The notes: generated by a model not told the origin, from the letters alone. Positions 48,674-62,273 are shown, counted from the first letter of the stretch. The stretch is DNA of 64,000 nt from Cornus controversa (GCA_026545225.1 CM048845.1:118485033-118549032); one strand, 5' to 3'. A program made the numbers and translations.

Positions 48674-49553
48674 TTCTTGCAACGATCCACACAATGATTT
48701 TTTAATATCTTAATTGTTCCTATATGATACAAGGGATTAAAAAGGTAAAAGTTAATAAAAAGCCTGAAAATATAACTAACTTCTTTAGATTTTTAGTTCT
48801 TTCATTATGTATTGACATGAAACAAATAAGTGGATTAGAGATGTATGGTAAAGGAAAAGTACTTTCACGTGTGGGTTTGTGCTAGTGGCGTGGAAGATAG
48901 TAAGAGGAGATGAGGGTAAAATTCAACTCCAAAATGTTAATTTTATGCTATCAAATCTAGCTTAACTTTAATATGATTTGGACATAAAGATCTATAGGAG
49001 GCATGAGAGATGTACATCTTTTTATTTTTTACTGTATTATTTGGAATATTTGAAGTTAAATAAAAAAAAAAATACCTTAGCTGGTTTTCCATTACAGGAA
49101 TGTTGTCATAATATATCAAGGATATGATTATTATTATGGTGGGACCAATTGTTTTAGTAGGTGCAACTGCAATTGGATTCTGAAATATCACTTTCTTACT
49201 TCACAGCCGTTAAAAATATTTTGGGACGGAGGTGGTATTTTTTTTTTTTACTAATATCGGAAATTTCTCACTTCTCAAGCCTTTAAAAGGTGTATTTTTC
49301 TACTAAAATCGGAACGTCGATATATATAATATACTATCATCAGACTCGATCTATCTCTGCAACAATAAACTTTTGGAATTATTCGAGATTGCGAACCAAC
49401 CAAAGAAGGAAACCAAACCCCTAATTATGCCTTCCTTCAACTTCTTCTATGCATTTACTTCTCTGTGACACTACTGTACATTCTCTCTGCTCGGTGTATA
49501 AATCTGTGTGAACGGTGATTCTCTGATCGATTGAGTGCTCAATTTCAGTTCCA
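48674..49553 (+). promoter_or_regulatory. PLD-delta upstream region with TATA box and a 13-codon upstream frame
   Basis: A TATA-like run (atatatataatatac) at about 49320-49335 is the best core promoter candidate, placing the start near 49360 and giving a leader of about 190 nt. Within that leader, ATG at 49427 opens a 13-codon frame closed by TGA at 49466-49468, 85 nt before the main start. The part before 49200 shows nothing recognisable. Confidence 0.5.
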
Positions 49554-52500
49554 ATGGCGGATAATAATTCATCAGGCCGGGAGTTATACCTACACGGCGA
49601 CCTAGATTTGAAGATTGTGAGAGCTCGTAGCTTACCCAACATGGACTTGATGTCCGAACACCTCCGCCGTTGCTTCACCACCTGCGACAACTGCCGTGCT
49701 CCCTCCGCCGACAACGACAAGCAAATCGAACGCCACCGCAAAATCATCACCACCGACGCTTACGTCACAGTCTCCGTCCCGCAAGCCACTGTCGCACGGA
49801 CCCGTGTCCTCCGCAACTCCCAAAACCCTGAATGGAACGAACACTTAAACATTCCACTGGCTCACCTGGTGGTCGATTTAGAGTTTCAGGTGAAGGACAA
49901 TGACTTATTCGGCGCTGAGATCATCGGATACGTTCGTATATCGGCGGAGAAGATAGCCGCCGCAGATCGCATCAGCGGCTGGTTTCCGGTAATTGGGACA
50001 AACGGTAGTCCGCCGAAGCCGGACACGGCGCTGTACATAGACATGATATTCACGCCGTGTGATAAGAATCCGAGGTACAAGGTCGGCATTGCGGGTGATC
50101 CGGAGAAAAAGGGTGTCCGGAACACCTATTTTCCGTTGAGAAAAGGTAGCAATGTGACTTTGTACCAAGATGCTCACGTTAGCCGTGATGTTCAGCTTCC
50201 TGAGATTGAATTGGATGGAGGGAGGGTCTTCCAGCACGATAAATGTTGGGAAGATATATGTCATGCTATATCAGAGGCTCATCATTTGATATATATAGTT
50301 GGTTGGTCAATTTACCATAAGGTGAAGCTTATTAGAGAGCCAACTCGGCCATTGCCGCGAGGCGGGGATTTGAATCTCGGTGAGTTGCTCAAGTACAAAT
50401 CTCAAGAAGGAGTTCGAGTTTTGATGTTGATTTGGAATGACAAGACTTCACATGATAAGTTGTTATTTAAAAAGGTGAGAATTCTAACACCATTTTTATT
50501 TTTTTTTGACAATGTCTCTTTCATGCATCTCTGCTCTGGTTCTTTTCCTGTCAATTTTTTAGCAGATCTTGAAGAAAATATGCCAAGATGATTGTAGTTT
50601 ACTTGGTTATCGTCTGAACAATGAATGAGATAGTATGCATTGAGATTCTTTTGTTACATTATTACTTCAAACAAGTGCAGTTTATACGTTAAACACTATG
50701 ATGCATAAAATATTATTTTGTTGTAAAAATAAAATAACAATATTAGAAAGCATGAATATTTAGTTGTGGTCACTTGGTCCTGTATTTGTGATTTTGATAA
50801 TCATATTCTTAGGCACTTATAATCTTGGCTCCGCGAAACAAAATTATGAAGCAATTATCAGATGGAATATTTAAAGTATCGAGCTTATTGAATATTTTTT
50901 TGTTAGCAGACTACGTAGTACTAGTTTATTGATTACTTGCACAGCACAAATAGTGCAATGCTTTTCTATCAGGATAGACCTTCTATTACTGAAATTTAGT
51001 CAAAGGACAGGAAAAATGTGATACCTCTGTATAGATATTTGTTCTTGAAAGTAACAGAAAAAGAAAAAAAGATATTTGGACTTAAAATAGAAGAACCATG
51101 ACATAAATAAAAATGTGCTTCCTTCATCAAGTAATCTCATATAGAATATATATAGAAGTCATTGATAATTGAGGAAGTAGAAATTGTTAGCAACTTCTAG
51201 CATCAACAACTGTGCCATTATACTCATGTGAATGGTGTTTTCTTTGATTTATGCATGTTCCCAGAAATTGGGTTTACCTTTGAAAGCCAAGTCATTGATG
51301 CATAAATTTTATTCATGATAACTGGTTATTAGTGTAACTATGGAAAGTGACAAATATTATCCTCATTTTGTTTCAATGTTGTGATATTCGTACTCCACAA
51401 CAGTACTTTCATACTCACACTAGAGTTTTATAAGAGCATTTTTTGATATGGTTGTGAAGTGCGAAAGTTTCTTTGAAAGACAAAGTGGGTCATTTCCTTT
51501 TTTGAAAATGGTAAGACTTGAGATGACGTCTTTATAACAGGCCTATAGTCTCTCATGAAATGTAATTATATTCTGTTCAATTAACTCCCCGCCAACATTC
51601 CCTTTTCCCCTCTTTCCATCCAAGGAAGAAAGAAAAGGTAAAGGAAATGTTACATTCAGAATTTTTGTGTATATCTGATATGGTGGCAATCACCACTTCA
51701 ATTGTGACATTCCATGATTTTGGTTCTTAAAATCATTCAAAAAAATTTAGTCAATGTAACTTTCGTGCTTAATATATCTGGTATATAATTACCCGATTAT
51801 TTATGTTTGCAATGTTGTTCATGTGCCAGTTACTTAGAGATTATTGTTTGAAGCTATTGTGGATTTGTACTTTAAGTAATAGTTTGAAGTGGTGTATGAT
51901 GCAGCAAGGACTAATGCAGACACATGATGAAGAGACCAGGAAGTTTTTCAAGCATTCATCTGTCACTTGTGTGCTGTCAACTCGTTATGCCAGCAGTAAG
52001 ATTAGCTTTATCAAACGACAGGCAGGTTTTTTTCTGCTCCCCCAGTAACGTTCTTGTGCTATAGATATATTACTCCTCTTTGTTGTAATATACTAATTGT
52101 TCCCTTATTAAATTGACTAGCTCTTGTTGTCTGAATTTAACTGTGTCTGTATCAGGTTATGGACAAGGTTTTATGATACTAAAAATAAAGGGCCCGTTTG
52201 GCATTGTAATGAAAAAAACACTTTTATTAATAGAGCTGCGATAAAATTATTGTCAGTAAAAATCTTGTTAGGTGTTTGGTGATGCATTGTATAAAGTACT
52301 TTCATAATTAAAGTACTTTTTAGTAGGAATATTGTTTAAAACACTTCTATTACTAGTTTTACAACAATGCTCTTTAATGAAGTGTTCTTATATTTGATAA
52401 TAGTAGGATAAAAGAAGGGAGAGAAATAGTTACCTAAATATTGCAGTTTTAAAAGTTAGAAATTTTAGTTTCATTCAAAAGCTCTAGTAAGCTAAAATCT

Positions 52501-55500
52501 ATACCATTTAAAAATGTTTTTTTGTTTGTGTGTGTGTGTGTTTACCAAACATATTTAAAACCAAAATTTTAAAATAAAAGTGCTTTTAAGTGGTTCAACA
52601 ACAATACCAAACATGCTCGAAGCATAGATACTTCTACAAGAAAGTCGTATTTTGTATATTGATACTCATCAAATATTCATGATTACGTGTCTTATACTTC
52701 CTAAATATATCCATGTTCGTTTTTTATTTTTTAGGCACATATCATATACTTCTTGTTAATTAGGTACATGTCTCCGACATGTCTTGAACATTGATACGAG
52801 GCATTTCAAGCGTAGCATAATAGTTGAATTATTGTTAGGAAACTAGAACAAGGTTTCGTATACTAGGACTATTTTTTAGAAAAGAAGACTTGTCATTTAG
52901 TAAGGGTAAATCATAACAAATTCGATCTTAAGTCAACAACCATGCAATATGATCCTCGGTTACCTTGTTCGAGATTTATTATTGAGTTATAATATTAAAA
53001 GATCTAATAAAATCTATAAAAAGTGATTTTTTTTGTCAATATATGCGTCATCTAAAAGTGAATCCTATTTTTTTTTATCTTACTCTAAGGCCATAGCCTC
53101 AGCCACACCACATGAATCATATTTTTAATTTTTATACATACATAATACATGTGTATATAAACAACATTGTGTCCTTACCCCACCTAAATATATAGTGTTG
53201 AATGATTATGATGATTTGTGTCATTTAACAAGCTTAAACCAGACATAGAGATGTTTATGCATATCATCTCTTTTTGCATATTAAGGCTGCTGTGTTTATG
53301 TTGATTATGATGAATAGAAGAATCCATGCTGTTCTGAAATCACTTATTTTCGCAATGATCAATGTAAATAAATAAGATTCCTGCAGTGGTTTTTGACTTG
53401 TCAATCATCTATACAATATTGAGAACTTTTTGAGTTTATGTAGATATACATGTTTTATTTTCAATTGAAGTTTCTTTTTGGTAATTTTGTCCAGGTTGTT
53501 GGAAACGTTTTTACACACCATCAGAAATGTGTGCTTGTAGATACACAAGCGTATGGTAATAATAGAAAGATCACAGCTTTTTTAGGTGGTCTTGATCTCT
53601 GTGATGGTCGCTATGATACACCTGAGCATCGATTATTTCGTGATCTTGATACTGTATTTCAAGATGATTTTCATAACCCTACATTTCCTGTGAGTGGTTT
53701 ATACATTTTGATCTCCTTTTTTTATCAAGAGCAATTTTTGGAACATATTGTTCTTATTTATATATGCATACATATATATATAGATATATACGGTATATAA
53801 GAATATATCCAGAATAGGTGCTGCTAATATTTTCCATATCATGTGTTCTTGGCATCTGAAGTGAAATGGACTTGGGCTAGTGTAGCCTTAACCGGCATCA
53901 TAGATGCTCAAAGGATATCCCCCATTCATCTTTGAACTTCTTTCACTTGTGAATTTGTTTAGATTTAAAATCCATAATGGTTCCTTCTTTTTTTTTTTTC
54001 CTGAATTTTCAACAGGGGCAGTCCATCCTGACCCGTAAACACCAGCAGCCTCATCTCCCTCTATAAGGACTACCTGAACTGGATAGCTGGTGGTTGCTTA
54101 TATTTAGAATATCTAACATTTTGTGAATTCTTTTCTTAAATAGTAGTCAATCATGCTGAATCTATCAGCTTACTGTTTAAAATGTCCATCAATAGCTCCA
54201 ATGATAAAATTCTATGTTATGCAGATGTCAATTTGATTCGTTGAAAAAGAAAAAAAAATAACTACTGAGTCGTCATCTGTATAGCCAAAGATGAAATGGC
54301 AAGTTCTGGTTTTCAAATTTTAACGGAGGAAATAATTTTGCATGCCATGAAATTGCATCTTAAATGTTGAAATTAGACGATTTAAATCAGATACTGATTC
54401 TATGAGGGCTCGTGCACATAACCCTGTTTAACAGAGTTGTTAATGGCATGTCTTTGGAAGTCACTTTTTACTTGATTGACTTGTAGTTTTGTCCCTATAC
54501 CATTTTGAGATATCAAAACAAAACTTTTGTTATTGTATTTCATATCTAATTTGATGTTTCTATGTTATATTATGTGGTCCACAACGGGTAAAAACAATGT
54601 TTCTTGACTGTATTGTGAGCTAGTAGACTAACTTCCTGCCTTTTTTTTTTCCCCCAAATATATTTGTTAACAACCATCTACTCTAAAACATTAAACTGTT
54701 AAAGAGGGTGTAACTTAAATATATAAATCCTTCAACACGCCCCCTCACATGTGGCCTTCTTTTTGGTATAACACATGTTTCAATTTTAATTATTTGGGTG
54801 ACGGTGAGATTTGAACTCGAGACCTTTGGCTGTGATACTATTTTAACAACCATCTACTCTAAAAGCTTAAGCTATTAGAGAGGGTGTAACTTAAATATAT
54901 AAATCCTTCAACAATAGTCATACTATACAAGTGGTTTTGACACTTTTGTGCATGTTTCTTCTTCTATTTATTCTTCTTATTTTTCTTTCCCTATATTAGG
55001 CAGGAACCAAGGCTCCAAGGCAACCATGGCATGACTTGCACTGCAGAGTTGAAGGTCCTGCTGCATATGATGTCCTCATAAACTTTGAGCAGCGTTGGAG
55101 AAAAGCAACAAAGTGGACAGAGTTTCAACTACGTCTTAAGTCGAGAACTCACTGGCATGATGATGCTTTGATAAAGATAGAACGTATCTCATGGATACTT
55201 AGTCCTAAAATTTCTGTTTCAAAGGATGCAATTTACACATCTATTCCGGAGGATGATCCCCAATTATGGGTCTCCAGCGAAGATCATCCTGAAAACTGGC
55301 ATGTTCAGGTTGTATCCTGCTTCCCCCCTCCTCTCTCTCTCTCTCGTGTAAATTCCCTTGCTTTGCCAAAACCTAATGAGTATGGTATTTTTGACAGGTT
55401 TTTCGGTCCATCGATTCAGGATCTGTGAAGGGCTTTCCCAAAGCTGTTGATCCAGTTGAGGCCCAGGTTGATTAAATAACTGTTTTTATTTTCTTTTTAT

Positions 55501-58500
55501 ATCATTTTCTATGTGTATGTATGTAACAGGCCTGTCTTTATTTATTTTTATACATAGCACAGTTTTTTATGGGATGAAGTTGTCAATGATAACAGGACTT
55601 GTGATTGATACTTTAGTTGATCTTAATACTCTGTATTTCCTTGTACACTGATGTTCCCTGTTTTCTATGACATGATTTTCTGTAGAACCTAGTCTGTTCA
55701 AAAAATTTGGTGATAGACAAAAGCATTCAAACAGCATATATCCAGGCGATCAGATCTGCTCAACATTTCATATACATTGAGAACCAGTATTTTATCGGAT
55801 CATCATATGCATGGCCGTCATATAAAGATGCAGGTCAGAATCACATTTTCCCAATACGATGCCAGATTTGCGGTACTCAAATTTTCAATAAATTATTGCG
55901 CAAGAGGAGTATGGGATCTCTGGAAATTCTGTTTTTGTTCAATTAATGGTTGGACCAGAGAATGACTGTTCCATAATTTTTCTTTTTCTTCATTTTTTTG
56001 TAATTAGTCATTAGACCAATGCTAATTCAACTGCAGATGGCTCCCTAAGCTCAATAAAGATCCTCACATAGAAGTTACAGCTTGTTCCTCTTTCCTTGTA
56101 TTTTATCTTTTCTTTTTTCCATTTAGGATTGTTGAGAACTTTTCTGTGCACCTATTTAGAAGAAACTAATGCAATAATGTTTTTTCCCCCTTTTTTTTTG
56201 GGTTTGTTAAAACTTTTGCTGAGGCTAATTGCTTCCATGGTGTGATTAGGTGCTGATAATCTTGTCCCAATGGAGTTGGCACTAAAAATTACTAGTAAAA
56301 TTAGAGCTAAGGAGAGATTTGCTGTGTATGTTGTCATACCAATGTGGCCTGAGGGTGATCCGGCTTCTGGTCCCATGCAAGAAATTCTCTTTTGGCAGGT
56401 AGTGTGGCTTTGTATTCATGAACTAATTGGTTAGATATTTGGAAATATTGTGCAGAAAGTTATAAGAAACATAACATAGACAAGACATGAAGTTCACATT
56501 CATGACTTGACTGTTAGCTTTTTCACAGGGCCAAACGATGCAAATGATGTACTCAGTTGTTGCACAGGAGCTTAAAGCATCGCAGTTGGACGCTCATCCT
56601 CTGGACTACCTAAATTTTTATTGCCTTGGAAAACGAGAAGAATTGCCTGAGGAAAAGTCCCATGAAGTTAGTCAGTCTTCTGCTAATGTCCAGGTAACTG
56701 TTTAAATGTAAATCTCTTTTCAACTGATTTTAGTTTATTACAATATGAAATACAAACAGAACTAAAAACAATTGGTCCTTTATTGGTGCACCTGACAGTG
56801 TATGACCTTACTTTTAAAAATACAAATCCATAACAGCAGCAATGCTCTAACAAAGGAATCAGTAATAATATATATTTATTTTCATATTCTTATTCTACAT
56901 GCTTTAGCCTTTTAGGTTTATTTTTTCCTTTTCCCCCCCTTTTTAGATTAAGGCATGTCGCAATCTCTAACAGAATAAATAGTAAACATATACTTTTCTT
57001 TTTTATATATATTATTTATGCATTTAGTTGCTTGTAGTTTATTATCTCTTTGCTCCCACTCCCATAAGGTGCTGAGTTTAGTTATCTACTCCCTTCAGGA
57101 AGATATTTGAGGACTGTAGATCCTTTATATTCTAACATAATACTTACAATAAGAAGTCACTTCTGTCCATTTTCTTTCTGCCACTATTTGGCCATTTCTG
57201 CAGATGGAATTGGAAAGGTAATTTTCTATAGACATATCTTACAGACTGTTTGCATCAACTTTCCTTCTATTGTGTAAATTTTGTTAATATATACATGTCT
57301 ATGTTGCCTCAGATTCTTTTTGCCAGGTTCTTACCTTTAACTGCTATGAACACAGTATAATACTATAATCATATATTTTTTCCAATGAGTGGAAGAGTTT
57401 ATCTATGTAGTATGAATTCTGACTATGATATGCTAGGAATTTATGCAGTTTGTATTAACTCAAATGTACTGTCAGATCTCAGATGCATGGAAATTTCAGC
57501 GGTTTATGATTTACGTGCATGCTAAAGGAATGATAGTAGATGATGAATACACAATAATAGGATCTGCTAACATTAATCAAAGATCTTTAGCTGGTACAAA
57601 AGACACAGAAATAGCAATGGGTGCATATCAGCCCCAGCACGCTTGGGCTGAAAAGAAGCGACACCCACACGGCCAGGTTTGGTTACTTGTTCTCCTATGG
57701 CATGTCTTCTTTGTTTTAGAAAATTCGTAATTTTGCTTGGCGGCTTTATTTACTGTTGACCACGAAGAGGTCATTGATACAAATGTTAATTCTTTAAATT
57801 TGTAATTCGCTAAAACCATAGTGGGTTATAGTTGACTTTTCTTTTATCTTGAAACCATTTTTCTCTACCTTGCATGGGAATGCATATTACTGGAGCCCGT
57901 AGTTTTACCCTCTCTTTTTTTTTTTTTTAATTAAGAAAGCCTACTAGAACTCCTCTTAGGAAGTCGAGACTTGTAACAAAGTAAAAAAACCCCGATTTCT
58001 GTACTTGTTGAAGATTATAATTTGCTTACTATATTTGAAATATGCTTCTATACAATTTTCTATCTTAAGATCATTTATTAAGATAGTGCATTTGAAATAA
58101 CAGTTTTAACAAGCATGTGCTTTCAAATAACACTATTCATTAATTGTGATATGATTATCAACCTCAAATAATCACTTCAACTTCATTTTGAATTCTATCA
58201 CTCCAAGATCTTATTTGACTTGTATTCTACTGAAAAGTTTCCTTCATTATGTGTTAAGCATTACATACGTGTGTGCAGGTTTATGGATATAGAATGTCAT
58301 TGTGGGCTGAGCAGCTTGGGATGCTAGAGAAATGGTTCGAGGAGCCAGAGTCACTGGAGTGTGTGAAGAGAGTAAATGAGGTGGCTGACGAGAACTGGAA
58401 GAGATACACAGCCGAGAATTTTACACCATTACAAGGCCATCTTCTCAAATACCCTATACAGGTAGATGTTGATGGGAAGGTAGGTCCTTTGCCCGGACAT

Positions 58501-58575
58501 GAGAATTTCCCAGATATTGGAGGTAAAGTATTAGGAGCTCATTCGACCACTATACCTGATATTTTAACAACATAA
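49554..58575 (+). CDS. PLDDELTA: Phospholipase D delta, C2-PLD type, 856 aa, 10 exons
   Basis: Exons: 49554-50474, 51905-52021, 53495-53689, 55000-55308, 55398-55466, 55686-55833, 56250-56398, 56529-56693, 57476-57676, 58279-58575 (2571 nt with stop, in phase). The enzyme hydrolyses membrane phospholipids to phosphatidic acid; the delta isoform is plasma-membrane-associated and calcium- and oleate-stimulated, acting in stress signalling. An N-terminal C2 domain spans about residues 15-170. Catalytic HKD motifs are complete: H355, K357, D362 in HHQKCVLVD and H706, K708, D713 in VHAKGMIVD. The [12 protein letters not shown] motif and the C-terminal block ending PDILTT are typical of the delta class, and length matches the Arabidopsis protein (868 aa). 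All introns are GT-AG except intron 2 (52022-53494), which fits only as GC-AG. Intron 3 holds a TRIM and intron 2 a TIR element. Confidence 0.95.
52190..52618. mobile_element. TIR element in PLD intron 2, about 430 bp
   Basis: Ends GGGCCCGTTTGGCATTGT and GAGCATGTTTGGTATTGT (opposite strand) with shared cacttttatt/gcactttta words further in. The gggcccgtttgg end is like Tourist or hAT MITEs. No clear target duplication, so superfamily is open. Confidence 0.6.
54665..54913 (-). mobile_element. TRIM-like miniature LTR retrotransposon, about 250 bp, in PLD intron 3
   Basis: Two direct repeats of 73 bp (54665-54737 and 54841-54913) are the LTRs; on the minus strand they start TGTTGAAGG and end near GTTGTTAA. 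Next to the first LTR in that orientation (54840 down) is TAGTATCACAGCC, two mismatches from the initiator-methionine tRNA primer site TGGTATCAGAGC. Next to the second is a purine tract GAGGGGGCG. The interior is about 100 bp and non-coding. The flanks do not show a clean 5-bp duplication. Confidence 0.75.
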
Positions 58576-58672
58576 TCTCCACCCATTTTGTGTTCGCAAG
58601 TGACTGGCAAAGTGAAATTGGTCGTGTCATATCGCCTATCTTTCATGTTATGATTCAAGGATTTATTTTTTT

Positions 58673-58705
<33 letters not shown>

Positions 58706-59221
58706 TGCGTTGTATGTCAGTTTGTACATGTATACAAAATTACGACAATATTAAAGTCTAATGATGTTTTTTTATTATTTGGTTGAATTGATACATGTTT
58801 TTTTATATTGTGCCTTTCAACTGAGAGAAGTGGCTACTACGGCCAGTCTGCAGACTACTTGTTTCGTAGTTTGCAGATAAAAAATGTGCGGCTTAAATCT
58901 ATACGTGTTTAAATACGGGTTCGATTGGATTGATAGATTTGGAACGAAAAGAAAAGAAAATAAAGGGGGATATTGTTTTTATATGTTTAGATAGTCTTTA
59001 TAGAGAGAAAAAAAAAAAGAGGACAATGAGAGATTTAGAAGGATCTCCAAATCTATTCAATGCTGCTATTTGGAGAGAAAAGATAACGGGTAAAGTGATA
59101 TTTTTATAATATCGAAAATATCCTCAATATTTTAAAAGAATTTTTTTTTTAAGACAATGGAGTCCCATGAATCAGTTTGCAAAGCAGTAACCCAAAACTA
59201 ATGTTTTATGCTGCCACCTGA
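58576..59221. other. PLD 3' untranslated region and flank
   Basis: A (GTT)n microsatellite at about 58674-58704 lies 100 bp beyond the stop, probably in the 3' untranslated region. The remainder is non-coding. Confidence 0.55.
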
Positions 59222-59680
59222 TATATATATATATCCCCGTTACACTTGGCTAATATAAGGCACTAATGCACTACAATGGTTTGACCAAAATTGTGAGCCA
59301 GGCCACTTGGCTAAACAGTTGCCTTAATCTAGCTAACTCTTTAGTGAAGTAAATCATTTAAAAATCATTTATGTTAAAAAGAGAATTTCGATAATTTTAA
59401 TTTGAGTACCACTTAGGTCATGTTCCGATCTAATTTAAAGTGTATATATATATATATATCCCCGATACACTTGGCCAATATAAGGCACTAATGCACTACA
59501 ATGGTTTGACCAAAATTGTGAGCCAGGCCACTTGGCTAAACAGTTGCCTTAATCTAGCTAACTCTTTAGTGAAGGAAATCATTTAAAAATTATTTATGTT
59601 AAAAAGAGAATTCCGATAACTTTAATTTGAGTACCACTTAGGTTATGTTCTGATCTAATTTAAAATACATACATATATAT
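59222..59680. repeat. Tandem duplication of about 225 bp, two copies
   Basis: Copies at about 59222-59444 and 59446-59670 are more than 90 percent alike by eye, each starting at a TA run and ccccgNtacacttggc and ending gttNtgatctaattta. A diverged inverted relative lies beyond the next element, at about 62280-62390 and 62490-62625. Confidence 0.85.
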
Positions 59681-59682
59681 AT

Positions 59683-59711
<29 letters not shown>

Positions 59712-59718
<7 letters not shown>

Positions 59719-59890
59719 GACTAACCAAAACCTGAAGAAACTGTTGTGTAGTCAAATTCTGAAGATCTTGACATGCTGATGTCGCTAGCTAGAATTTGAA
59801 TTCGGATCAGCATTTCAGCGAGCCACATCAATATGTCAGGATCTCCAGAATTTGACTTCACAACAGCTTTTCTTGATTTTCGCTAGCCAA
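59712..59890. mobile_element. Foldback MITE, about 180 bp
   Basis: The left half (tgactaaccaaaacctgaag … gttgtgtagtcaaattctg) is mirrored by the right half (cagaatttgacttcacaac … gattttcgctagcca). The hairpin covers about 75 bp per arm with a short loop. It lies directly next to the Mutator-like element that follows. Confidence 0.75.
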
Positions 59891-59903
59891 TGATAATAAT
59901 ATT

Positions 59904-62264
59904 AGGTAAATATCACTGACACCCCATATGGTTAGGACTTATTTCATACGAAGATAAATTTTGTTTAAAGCGACTATATAAACCCAAACGTTTTGCATCG
60001 TCTATCAAAGAGAGCCCAAACTATGTATAAGCAGGTCTGACACCATGTAAAAGACTTGCATGCCCTTTATCTTTACAAATAACCAATTTAACCTTTAAAA
60101 TTAGATAAGATACCAAAATATCCTAACACACTCTTTTTCTCCTTCTCTCTCCTCTCTCTCTTTTCTTTCTCTTTCTCTCTCCTCTCACTCTGTCTTATGA
60201 ATGTAGTATCATATATATATTAACTGTTCACAATCATCACCATCATCTTCTCCAATTCAGGTTGTCAATGGCAGCCTCCATCACCAACTCATCATCCCAC
60301 CACCACCATTTTTATCAATAAGAAAGACCTAAATCAACCACCACCATTAAAGCAGACCCCAAACTCAGTCGGAGACACCTACTACCAAACCATGTAAAGA
60401 CCCACTTCCAGGTCTCTCATAATCGAGTACTTCACCATCCACGAAGAAGACCCAACACCCACATGAGCTTCACTACCGAAATGGGTCTCCACCTTCACAC
60501 TATCATCACCGCTCATCATGGCCATCCACCATTGAAGCCGAACAAAAAAAACCCACCACCACTATAGTTAGAGCTATCATGACCACCAATATGAACAAAC
60601 CCACGACTGTCACGTGCACTATCCATAACCCACCAACCCATCACCACAATGTACACTGCCACCCAACCTTCATTACTAGCTATAGCCTAGCTCTTACGTC
60701 ACTGCCACTATAGTCTCGCCACCATCTCATCACCAACAACCGTCGGGCCTTGCCGTTATCGTATCATCGCTATCGTCGTTGCCATTGTTGCTATAATTAA
60801 GGCCCCTCTTTCTGTATGTAACATGTTATGGGTTCTTAGGAAAGGCCACCAATTGCACAATGGTGATGGTGGTTGGTCAAAGCTCGGTTTGGTTGTGATT
60901 GGGTTCGAGTGAGTGGATGAATTTGTTACAAGGTGGTGGTGATAGTATGGGTTATAGAGAGATAAGGGAAGTTTTTCATGGTGTTGCAATTGGTTTTTCA
61001 TGAAATTTTTCACGGTGGGTTGGCTATGGCAGTTGGTGTGTGGGTGATGGACAATGGGGGTTTACATTGAAATGGGTTTGAGTTTGGGGTTGTGAGGTGT
61101 ATGGTAGTGAGTTTGTTAATGGTGGTGATGTTGTTGATGGTTTGAAGAGTTGTGTGATGTGGTTGTGATAGGTTGCTTAGTGGTGTTGGTTTTGATGGAT
61201 AAAGACAGTGGGTCGGTGAGGAGTGGTGTACGACTAGGATGTTTCGTTGGTTGTTGGGATGAGAATGGTGGTTGTTAGTGGCTCGATCACCGACGGCGAT
61301 GGGCTTTAACAGTTATATGGATGAGCTCCGGTGTGTCTTCACTGTTCACTGTGGATTGGAGCTTTGCTTTGATTTGAAGATGGCGGTAGTAAGTGTTTCT
61401 GGCAATGATGGAGATTAAACAGTGAAGCTATATGTATTTCTTTAAATATATAAATATACGTATTCTAGTTTCGGGTCTATCGTGATGATGTGGCGAGGTT
61501 GATGGTGGTACAGGTGGTTTCAGATGGCTTGGTTTTTTGTGGTTGCATGCTACTGGTTTTAAAAGAGACATATAATGGGTTTTAAGAGATATTATTGATG
61601 GGGTGCTATTGGTTAAGGATGTTAGTGTTGGGATTTTATAGATGCTATTGATCGATTTAGAGAGAGAAGATAACGGGGTTTGGGAAATATGTAGAAGTGC
61701 ATGCATGTACGATAAGTGTGAGTGTATGGTAAGCTAGTGGTGTGTAGTTATGCATGGGGTGTAAGTTTGATCAAGAAAATATTTGCACTGCCCATGGTGT
61801 GTGCTTGAGTGGGAGTGTGAAGAAGAATAAGAAGAAGAAGAGAGAGAGTGGAGAATTAAGAAGGAGGTGAGTGTTGCCATTTGTCAAAACTCAGTGACAC
61901 GTGTCGATCAGTTTTAAGGGGAGAGAGAGAGAGAGAGAAGGAGGATTAGGCGCACAAATGTTAGTGATTGGTTGAGACGAAGAGAGAGAAAGTGGAGTGT
62001 GTACTATGTTTTGATAAGGCTTCGATCGTATCAAATGACAAAATAATAATAGGGGTAAATCAGTCTTTTAAAAAAAAATGATACTTTTGATTATATACCA
62101 TTAAAAAAGTAAGGGCAAATAAGACATTTCATGTATAAAGTAACGGATTTAAGGATGAAAATATCACTTAGGGTGTGTATGATAACTATAAGCAAAGTTT
62201 CTCTCCGTATGAAATAAGTCCAAACCGTGCCGGGGGGGGGGGGGGGGGTCAGTGATATTTACCC
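59904..62264. mobile_element. Mutator-like non-autonomous element, 2361 bp
   Basis: AATAATATT (59895-59903) and AACAATATT (62265-62273) give a 9-bp duplication with one mismatch. Ends AGGTAAATATCACTGACACC and GGGTAAATATCACTGACCCC (opposite strand) continue to a shared cttatttcatacg block. The right end contains a G17 tract at 62232-62248 where the left end has only C4. The interior is unusual for this window: CCA/CAT-trinucleotide-rich from about 60230 to 60760 and GTG/GGT-rich from about 60830 to 61300, with (CT)n near 60140-60190 and (GA)n near 61922-61938. Frames at 60756-61013 and 61428-61706 are low-complexity and not credible genes. Confidence 0.72.
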
Positions 62265-62273
62265 AACAATATT

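Noticed and set aside
60756..61706. Minus-strand frames inside the Mutator-like element
   Set aside because: His/Pro/Thr low-complexity translations of trinucleotide-rich DNA; no recognised fold or gene-like splice structure.
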